Positions 55,726-64,000 of a stretch of DNA of 64,000 nucleotides are shown here, one piece after another. The first letter of the stretch is position 1. Each line of letters starts with the position of its first letter. The stretch lies in the NCBI RefSeq assembly GCF_000219625.1, contig NC_018213.1, positions 1,730,055 to 1,794,054 of the forward strand, in the 5' to 3' direction. This DNA is from Zymoseptoria tritici IPO323. Lineage: Eukaryota > Ascomycota > Dothideomycetes > Mycosphaerellales > Mycosphaerellaceae. The position numbers and the translations under genes are program-made. The notes under the pieces are model-generated. The model did not search any database. It was given only the letters and a program-made list of their open reading frames with translations, and had not been told where the DNA came from.

Positions 55726-57362
55726 TTTGTTGATTGTTGGTCTCCGGTTGCCCTTCTCTGACTGTGATCGAGGAAAGTGTCGTGCAGGATTTCAAAATTT
55801 GAGAGACAGTGTGGGACTCCGGCCTGACTAAGCGAATTTCGTCCGCTTCCTCCGCTCTGACTTCACTCACTCCACATCATCACTCGCGATCCAACAGCCA
55901 TACTCAACTGCTTCTCGTTGTTCAGATTGCTGGACAGAAGTCTTTGCGACCTCAGAGCCCTATCCTCGTCCGACCGCCGTAAAGTCGACTTCCACAAGGA
56001 TCTCGGATCTATACTAGAGTAGATACTGCTGCTCTTTCCGCTTTCTCATTCTCGCTCGGACTCTCATGTAGACACCATACGACTGCTCGATGCGCAGAGT
56101 CAATTCCAGTGAGGATGTATTGGTACGCGAGGACTCGTTCGCCTGTGTTTTCTCCACCGACAACACCCTCAGCGGGTCGGCTGGCAATATGTCCCTGAGC
56201 AGCTGAGGCATGGCGGATGCCTCGCTGGCGTTCATGGAAGGATCTTCGTTGGATCGTCAATCCAATCTGTGCAGAACGATGTACGCTCGGGTATCGAGCG
56301 GGCCCATGGAAGCAATGCTGTCGTGGGCGTTTCTCTGAATTTCCTCCGCCAGTTTGTCTTTGGCCTCCAGGACGGTTTTACAGGGCTGATACGATGAAAT
56401 CGTTCGCGAAGCAGCCCATCGAATGGTCGCATCAAAGAGAGCCTCAAAGTCAATTTCACGGACCGGCGTGGCGAGCTCCTGCTTTGGAGGGATCCGGGTT
56501 CTGCATGTCCGAAGGTCTAGGAGCTTCGGAAGCGGACTGGTGGATGACAGAGAGGCGGCTAATGTTGTTACCGCAGCAGTTCTGTGTACGCTGAAAGCGA
56601 CTAGGAAGCGCCGAACAACGTCTTGGGAAGGAGGCGATCGATTACGTATGCCTCGACCAGGTTGACGAGCAACCACACCTGGAGTATACAGTCATCAATC
56701 TGCTTTTGCTCCTGCAAAAGTGGAAGCACCGCAGAGCCACAGATGCATTGATAGGTAAGATGGCAGGAATGATGGCGGGAACGATGGCAGGAACGATGGC
56801 AGGAACGTCGTAAGGTACGTCGGCATGCTCTCTTATCGCTCTGTACATGCACCGTTCATGTACGCCTCCGAGTAAGGCACCGAGCCACCGACATGCCGGC
56901 ATGTCGACGTGACGAAGTCTGCTGCAGGTCACACTGCCGAGTCACCGATGTGTACGCCGGCCAGTGACCGGACAAGTACGATAACAAGCACGCCGACAAG
57001 TACGAGTGCAAAGACTTTGGCGTCTCTGCACTTCCTCTCGAACACAACTCATATTGCTCCGCGTACGGGCTGATCGGTACTAGTTCCTCGATCGCTTGAG
57101 GACGAGAATCTTGAACATCAGTTTGACTGACGTTTGACATGTCTTCAAATTATGGCGCGAGTCGGTGTGGAGAAGTTCAACCGTGCGCAGCGATACTGTG
57201 AGAGTGAAAGTCACGACGGACCACAGAATTTGTAAATACAAGAGAAACTCGAGCGAGATAAGGAGAGGTCGGAGCCTCCAAGAATGTAACCACAACCATG
57301 CGTCCCGCATCCGTCTTCGCCTGCTTCGCATTCCATCGGACCCAATCACATCGTGCATCAGC
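55726..57362. other. Intergenic, 1.6 kb, with possible minus-strand coding traces
   Basis: Minus-strand pieces look protein-like: ILQVWLLVNLVEAYVIDRLL near 56640-56700, then FEALFDATIRWAASRT near 56430 and ADPLRVLSVEKTQANESS near 56150. They lie in different frames and I could not join them with good splice sites. A hypothetical gene or decayed gene is possible. Confidence 0.3.
56759..56808. repeat. 12-bp tandem repeat, about four units
   Basis: Units of TGGC(A/G)GGAA(T/C)GA, encoding C-H-R/H-S repeats on the minus strand. Confidence 0.75.
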
Positions 57363-60315
57363 TCACCCGCTCGAAGTGGAGGTGAGATTCAAGCTCTCAT
57401 AGTAACCTTGGTCATTCGGATCGCGGCCAAGGAAGTTCTTGAGTCCTTGCAACGGATCTCCCGAACCACCGGGCTGCAGCACCTGGGTGCGATATCTCAT
57501 GCCGGTGGTTGGGTTGAAAGGGTCGTCTTTGAAGAACGAGTAGAAGACGTCTGCCGCATATGCGTCGCACCACAGGTACGAGTAGTATTGTCCTGCATAT
57601 ACGGGGTTTATGAGTTGGGTGAAGATGGCTTGATAATTGTTATACTAAAAGCGAGGGACAGAAAGGTCAGCGAAGTCTCGAAACTTTGAGAGCATCGGGA
57701 TAGGACTCACATTGTATGGCAGGCCCAAATCGGTTGCATCCGGTTGTAGATTGACTTCGCGGTAGGTTTTGCCGAATAACGTGGCTACGTCCAACGTCTT
57801 TGCTTCGTCGAGGCTCGTGATATTGTGGATAGCTTGGTCGTAGAAGCAGTACGCAAGTTGTTCAGTAACTCCCAGTCCCGTTCCTGGTGTGGTGTCGTTG
57901 TTGATTGCTGCGATAAGGTCCTCTGGCATGACGACAGGTGGAAGAGGGGCTGTCGAGTCAAGACCTTGCTCCTTCCTCCATTCCGCGGCAGCTTGATCCG
58001 AGAAGCTCGACCAATGTCGCGTGATGTTGCGTAGCGTATCAGGGAGAAATGCAAAGTTCTCCATAAATGTTGCAGGGAACTCTTTCCAATCTATAGGAGT
58101 TCCGATGATTCCGCCATTCGCACTGTATTTGGTCTTGGCCAGCAATGACTGCATGTTGTGGCCGAGTATGTTGAAGGTGTCTGCCAGATCGTAATATTGG
58201 ATAAGTGAAGGCTTACTATCCTCATCGTCGGACTTGGTGTGAATAGTCTGGGCTGATGACGAGGAATAGTACCGACAGCCGTCGGGCTTGAGATAGCCTG
58301 GAGCAAGGGTCCTCGCACTCGCGCCTTGACCAGCTTTGACCCCTTCCCGGTAGAAGAGGTCCAGATACCTGCAAAGCAAAGCGTCCAATGTCAGCGGATG
58401 TCGTAGAAGGTGTGGACTGGACGAAGGTCCCGGCGTCAGACTATCGATTTCTTACATGTATCCGACAAATTTATCATCGCCCCCGTTGTTCGCGAGCCAA
58501 GCCTGGTTGTTCCAGACGGCGTAGAGCTGCACATCTGGATGCCACAACAAGTCGGTGCCATTGCCTGTTGGCGAGAGCTCGTCAAGGTCTTGTCCCTGGA
58601 TCCGGTCGAAGTAGATCCCGTAAATTTGGCCGTAGAGGGCCAGAATAGCGGGAATAGTAGTCTTGATGGGAAAATAGGCAGAAATCGCGTCGTCATCCAG
58701 TTGCACGGACTCCGCATATAGCTCGGTCACGTAGTAATCGCTGCGGTTGTGTTAGCTAACGTGCTTCGATGAAGGGTTCGCTCTCTTCGTTCTCCTGCCC
58801 AGACTGCACGTCCAAGTCACTGGGAAGTAAGTCGTGCGGTGCAATTTGAGCGAGGACCCAGAGGAAAAACTATCCTCGTGGAATGCCGGCATCTAGAAGG
58901 AAATGAGACATTACTTACTTGTCAAATCGATAGACGATATCATGGTCACCGATCGGTGACACTATCCCGGTGTCGTTTGCCTTCACTTTGTTATAGGCCT
59001 GGTTGTCGCTCAACGCCAGATCGTCAACGCGGGATTGGAGTTCAACGAGAAACGAGGTCACGGTGTCTGAATTATGCTGCGTATGAAGTCAGCGGATATT
59101 GTCTAGGTGTGCAATGGACCAAGGCCCGGCATCGGAGACAGTCTCAGTCTATGAAGGCCTTCTGCACTTGTATTTCTTACCGCTATGTCATCCTTGAGAA
59201 CAAGATCAGCCCAGGATGCATAACCCATCAGCTGGGCGACCTTCAAACGCAGCTCAATGGCCTCTGAGAGGAGCGCATTGTTCTCCAGACATTGGCTGAG
59301 ATACGCGAGCTGTGCCGTATATCTCGTCGTCTCATTCACCGCGTACGATGTGATGCCGAAATAGTCGTTCTGGATGGTGACGTCGATCTCGTACTTGCCG
59401 GCATTCTCCCCAGTACCATTTGCCCAACCTGCGAGTGTCGTTGCAGGGACGCCTTGAAGCTCTTCAGCCGTGAAGTACACGTATTGATGATCCGTGTTCA
59501 CATTTTTGATGAACTCGTGGGCGATGTCAATCAGTCGATCGTTCATGTTCTGATATTGGTTGCGCTGGTCGGCCGGCATGTTCACGCCTGTATCGACGAT
59601 GTCGCTCCAGAGCCCTTTCAGTGATGTTCGGTCCTCTTCGTCCAGGCTCGTGTCGTTGGACTTGTAGAGATAGTCCACCAATTTGAAAAAGTCTGCATTG
59701 CCCATTATGTTGTCTCCAACAGCGCTGGTGTTGCTACTGAGGTTGTTTATAGCGTCATCTAGCTCTGGCTTGGTTCCGAGGCGCTGCAAGAAGACGGGGT
59801 AGAGCAACGCGTTCTGTTCGTTCTCGACCTGGAGATATGGCAGGATGACGTTCTCGAACGTTGCAGTCTCGATGGTGACGGTATCCAGGATGTTTTGGAC
59901 AGTGGCATTGTAAGCCGCCGCATATTCCACGCCAAGCTACGCGAGCGACTCGACCGTCTCGTTGAACACATGAGGGACTTGCGGAGGTCTCTGAATACCG
60001 GAGGAGCTGATCGGTGTCTCGAGGAAGTGGGCTGTTGGCACGAGGTACGCCGTGGAGAACCTCACGTCCTGAGACCAGGCTACCAGCATTCCGGCGAGCC
60101 TGGTCGTGGTGGTCCGGCAGACTGCGGCCTTGAAGGTCTTGAAGCCCAGCGGCTAAGTTTGCAATTTTCGGACGAGTAAGGCCTTGACGAGGAAGAGTCG
60201 GCGCGCGAGCTCCAGCTCCACGGGCGCACTCTCCGACTTGGGGAAAGACCGAGAGAAAGGCAAGGACCGCGACCTTGGTGAAGGAGGGCCTGGAGGTATT
60301 GCAATTTCGAGCCAT
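57363..60315 (-). pseudogene. Family M3 (thimet/saccharolysin-like) peptidase homologue lacking HExxH, with in-frame stop
   Basis: Exons 59181-60089, 58919-59076, 58456-58740, 57711-58368 and 57363-57644 give 764 codons. M3 features: VTIETATFENVILP, YFDRI, YLDLFYREG, PGYLKPDGCRYY, and C-terminal YAGQYYSYLWCDAYAADVFYS. Where M3 enzymes have HE-x-x-H, this has FNILGHNM (58158-58172): the first zinc His is Asn and the catalytic Glu is Ile; the downstream EFPATFMENF keeps its Glu. At 59937-59939 an in-frame TAG follows VFNETVESLA; a CAG to TAG change would explain it. A 45-bp intron ending at that TAG is possible but its GTCCCT donor is poor. A signal-peptide frame starts at 60315 and probably joins upstream by an unresolved intron. 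Confidence 0.75.
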
Positions 60316-61412
60316 CTTGGTCCGAAGGCTTATCTGACCTGCGGACAGAACGGCCGGTAAAGAATGTGTTGGTGAAACGAGCGACGGTAGAAAGAGCGTT
60401 GGTAAAAGAGCGTGGTAGGGAAAGAGCTGTCAGAAAGGAATAGAGTGGGCGACTCGATCAGCTCATGACTTTCTCCCTTCATCATGCGAGTCTTGTCACG
60501 TTTGTGGCCTGCGCCATATGGACATGGTTGCCGACCATCCCGACAAGATCATCTCCAGGCTTACCGACTCTCAAATTGGCTGCAAGGCTATGCATCTGGG
60601 GAAAATTCGGTCGTGGTATATTGCCGTGTCCCAGTGGTGGTTAACGTGCAAAATCTTTGAGTGATTCACAATGTCCCGACAGAAATGGCTGCACCGCTTT
60701 TTGAGTCTCCAGAAGCGATGAAGCATTCGTCGAACTCATCCCGCTGGAGTCTCTGAACCCCAGTGAACGGTAATCGCCCTTTTCGCAGTTGCAAGGCTGC
60801 GAGTGACTTGAAGCTTAAGCTCGTTGATTCGTTGGACACCTGCATCAGGCCATCACGCTCAGCAGAGTTCGAGCGATTTTGATGACCAGAGAGCACATCT
60901 GATCATGTCCGGGAGGGAAAGGGGTAGACTTTGCGAAATTGCAGATGTCAGCCGTGGCGTGAGGACGGCCCTGCCGTGAGCGGACCTGCACCAAATGCTT
61001 GGTTGCCTTGCCTATTCCCGGATTTGCAACTCTCATGGGATGCCATCTCGAACGCCACTCTCGGCTTGCAGATATCATGGATGTGCGTGATCGATCAACC
61101 ATCGAGCTCCGATGTCGGATCGATTCATCAGTCGTTGGTCCAAGGCAAAGGAAACGAACTCTGCGGCCGGTTGATGAGGTACAGTCAGATACCAGGATCA
61201 ACGACTCCGATCCATGTCAACCACGATGCATCAAGTCTCGCGTGATCAACCATGAATCCCCGCCGGGCTGCGAGGCTTCGAGTCGATCATCGTAACCCTG
61301 TCAGCACATCAAGTCAAGGAATCCAGGCATTGATAATAACGTGCTTTTGTGGTTCTCCTTGAACTTGCATCGAATTGCTGCACGATGCATCGTGCCACGA
61401 TTATCAGCGCTC
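60316..61412. other. Intergenic, 1.1 kb
   Basis: Lies upstream of the M3-like gene and downstream of the transporter gene. No supported gene. Confidence 0.35.
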
Positions 61413-62743
61413 TCAAGCCGAAAATTTGCCCCAGCCCATGTTGACGTCTTTGTCCTCATCTTTGCCGGGCCACATGATGCTACCGTACCAGATGGCCCGG
61501 ATGTGTGCCACGGCGCATATGAGCCACATAACCACCAATGCGATTGTCAAGGCGCTGCAGATTCCATTGATTGGAGTGCTGTTGTAGACGTTGCCGAGTT
61601 GAATCGCTGCGAGTGTGAGTCCTGCGTTTGGGAAGACGAACTGTGCAGTGTCAGTCGAGGTCTCGGCTTTGTATATGTGGAAGAACTTACAGCCCACCAG
61701 TTCAGCGTAAATGTCATCCTCCTCACTCCAGAAATGACCGCAACGGTGCTGATGCAAAAGAACCAGAACGCGAAAATGATGATGAACGTGCCAGCCATGA
61801 TTCCCACGATCCTCACCACATCTCCATCCGCAATGTTATTCACATTGAACGCATTCGCCGGTAGCACTCGCCTCGCCTGGTTTCCCAGTGAAATCAGCCC
61901 TGCCGCTGTATATCCCGCCGGCCCGACGCTGACATACATTCCCGGCCGAGTAGGCGGAGAAGGCAAAGCACCCGTCATCAATCGCTGGGTGTACAGCGAG
62001 TACATCATCAACGCCACCGTCCAGGCCAAGCCTTGAAGCATTACCGCTCCCACCCACATGTCGAATGCTTGCCTAACCGGCTGGCTTGGGATCATTGTGC
62101 CCGCCATTGGTCCGACAACAAGCAGAGGGTAGATTGGGAAGATCCAAGCCGGCACCGCGTCTGTGATTTTGAGCCGTTCTTCCTGGAACAAGACGTAGTA
62201 CTGCCCCACGCCGACGATGAGAACCACTGCGCAGTACAGCCAATAGCACACTCGCAGCGCATCAGGGAGCCAGGGACCGCAATTTGGAACACCGTAAGCT
62301 TGCGTGCCGTTGAGGATCAGGGAGACTGTGACGAAGTAGGAGCCGAAGAAGAGACCTTCCACAGGGTGATGTAGGGAGCCGATGAACCGCTTGGGATACC
62401 AGATTGCGCGGAGTGTCATGAAAGTGGTGAATAGCAGGAAGAGGATGATGGTGAGGATGAAAAAAATGGTTCCGATGGTATCCAGACCATTGAAGCGATT
62501 GGGCGTGTTGGCCAGGACGATGGAGAGGGCTCCTGTGGACATTGGACAGGCAAACCATGGCCATGTGAAGTGTGCTATACGATCGGAGAAGCTGGCACTG
62601 TCGGGGATCTTGGGCTTGAAGTCGGAGCGGTCTTCAGAGCTATCGGATTGCTGTTGTTTCTCAACATCGCTCGGGTCGGTCGTCTCGGGAGTTGGACCAG
62701 CGGCTCGTTGCATGCCCGTCGTGTGGGCGGTATGGTGAACCAT
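61413..62743 (-). CDS. Mae1/TehA (TDT) family transporter, malic-acid or sulfite type
   Basis: Exons 61691-62743 and 61413-61640, intron 61641-61690, phase 0; 427 codons. After a polar N-terminus of about 55 residues comes FTWPWFACPMSTGALSIVLA, the family signature, then about ten membrane helices, including GLFFGSYFVTVSLIL, WIFPIYPLLVVGPMAGT and NWWAFVFPNAGLTLAAIQLG. The fold is that of the SLAC1/TehA anion channels. Fungal members carry malate (Mae1) or sulfite (Ssu1); I cannot separate them by eye. Plasma membrane location is expected. Confidence 0.92.
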
Positions 62744-63485
62744 CGTCGGCGATGATCTCGAGGAGCGTCGTAGGAGGTGGCTACACGGCCAAACGCTTCC
62801 TGGTGGGAAACGACCAGGAAGACTATCAGCAGTCTCTGTTAGATATCAATGCTCGCGTGCCCGTCTCCATTTCCATAAATCTTTCTGTACAAGGTACAGA
62901 CTGGGGCCGTACGTCATCCGCGTGAACCCCATTCACATGCCGTGCCAAGTCCCAAGCTAAGACCAGGCGCCGCGGAGCAGGATAAGATTCCATCTGGGAA
63001 AGAATGTGATGGCCGAGATGTTGGCATGTTTGGAGAAGTCTTGGATGTGGTCAAGAAGTTGTCGGGACAGTGGTAGAACTGATGGCGTAGAGAAGGGCTT
63101 GCAAGGATGGGCCTGCTGCCGGCGCGGGCACTTGGTATAGGGCAGGTTTTGCCGATATATATGCACGACGTCGAAGAACTTAAGAAGCTCTTCTGATATT
63201 CGACGTCTGTAATAATGGAAGCAGATGAGGTCGACTTGAGATTCGCAAGGTGATGTTGAATATTTCCGCATGAAGCCAGCGGGCAACGACGACCTACAGT
63301 ACATACACGGCTATCTAGCATGTCGTACCAACTCATCTGTACGACTGCATAGCATGTCCCGCTGATTTACCCGTACATGAGGCCAATATTGTTCAGTGTA
63401 TCATTCAATGTACATCTACAGCGCCCAACCCTGATCTAAGCAACCAAAGCCACGGCGTCTGTCCTCGCCGTCAACTATCAGTACA
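62744..63485. other. Intergenic, 740 bp
   Basis: Transporter promoter region and 3' flank of the last gene. Nothing else recognised. Confidence 0.35.
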
Positions 63486-64000
63486 CTACTCCTTCCTCTG
63501 CTTCACCACCTTCGGCGGACTCGACCCACTCGAAGATCCCGCATCTCTATACTCCTCCACAGGCGTCGGCTGAATCTCCGTCAACGCCGGCCTGCTCTCC
63601 TCCTCCTCCTCCTCCACACCACCCTTCCCCACCTCCCGCCCTCCCATCAACCCCCTCTCCTCATCATCCTCCTCATCCTCCCCCGCTCCAACCCTCTCAT
63701 ACACGCCCCCACTCTCCTTCTCCCCTTCCTTCGTACTCGCCATAATGAAACTATCTACAATCCAATACTGCACGGCGTTCATAATCAGCGGGAACAAAAA
63801 CAGCGCAAACGCGACTTGTAGCGCTTCGCTGCCTTCAGTCCAGCGCAGCGCCCAGTCGCCGATCCAGGGCAGGAAGGGCATGGCCATGAAGAGGAAGAAG
63901 ACGAAGATTTTCATGCCAATCAGGCCGATGCAATAGATGAGGAGTTGCTTGAAGTACCAGGTCACTTGTGGTGGCGTGCCGTAGACGCCGGATTTGATGG
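63486..64000 (-). CDS. STIMATE/YPL162C-type vacuolar membrane protein, 5' part outside window
   Basis: The minus frame is open to the window edge; KSGVYGTPPQVTWYFKQLLIYCIG is split by the apparent GTG start, so the real start lies beyond 64000. Three hydrophobic segments are visible (LLIYCIGLIGMKIFVFFLFM, LPWIGDWALRW region, LQVAFALFLFPLIMNAVQYW), then D-S-F-I-M and a long acidic, Glu/Ser/Pro-rich cytosolic tail ending KVVKQRKE. This matches yeast YPL162C and the animal ER protein STIMATE. The role in fungi is unknown. Confidence 0.82.
   Translation of the reverse strand, partial: IKSGVYGTPPQVTWYFKQLLIYCIGLIGMKIFVFFLFMAMPFLPWIGDWALRWTEGSEALQVAFALFLFPLIMNAVQYWIVDSFIMASTKEGEKESGGVYERVGAGEDEEDDEERGLMGGREVGKGGVEEEEEESRPALTEIQPTPVEEYRDAGSSSGSSPPKVVKQRKE

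Noticed and set aside
59759..60304. Alternative long frames across the 5' part of the M3-like gene
   Set aside because: They disagree with the M3 homology frame (PPQVPHVFNETVESLA); they are shadow frames.

Overview
The window comes from a filamentous ascomycete (Pezizomycotina). The evidence is: short introns of about 45-110 bp with GT-AG ends; HET-domain genes; an ATG9 and a TRP/FLC-like gene of ascomycete type; small secreted cysteine-rich peptides; and transposons mutated almost only at CpA (TpG on the other strand), the mark of repeat-induced point mutation (RIP). Placement in Dothideomycetes is my inference from gene style only.

Layout. 1-5.2 kb: three heterokaryon-incompatibility (HET) type genes, the first cut by the window edge and the second degenerate. 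5.5-10.2 kb: a multi-exon membrane protein and ATG9. 10.54-16.90 kb: a complete but RIP-inactivated Ty1/copia retrotransposon with 171-bp LTRs and a 5-bp target duplication; it carries a tRNA-like cloverleaf between pol and the 3' LTR. 17.98-19.63 kb: a secreted LVIVD/choice-of-anchor-B protein. 20.02-31.66 kb: an 11.6-kb RIP-damaged DNA transposon with 19-bp inverted ends, a 9-bp target duplication and nested hairpins at both ends. Read through its stop codons, its minus strand encodes a RecQ-like helicase (DEFH box), a DUF6589-like protein with seven 14-residue repeats, a 443-codon CxxC protein and an unresolved fourth region. This is the best candidate for an undescribed system here.

32.4-40 kb: a calpain, a 53-residue six-cysteine secreted peptide, a quinone oxidoreductase and a kelch protein. 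41-47 kb is gene-poor, with a hypothetical gene and two further six-cysteine secreted peptides; one of these has defensin (CS-alpha-beta) cysteine spacing. 47.5-64 kb is ordinary euchromatin: a TRP/FLC-like membrane protein, a metallophosphoesterase, two small membrane proteins, ribosomal proteins L10 (uL16) and L30 (eL30), a family M3 peptidase-like gene, a Mae1/TDT anion transporter and the end of a STIMATE/YPL162C-type vacuolar membrane protein. The M3 gene has lost the HExxH motif and also carries an in-frame TAG.

Exon models were built by hand from splice signals; where total length is a multiple of three and homology runs across the joints I treat them as well supported. The genes are independent transcription units; no biosynthetic cluster is evident.
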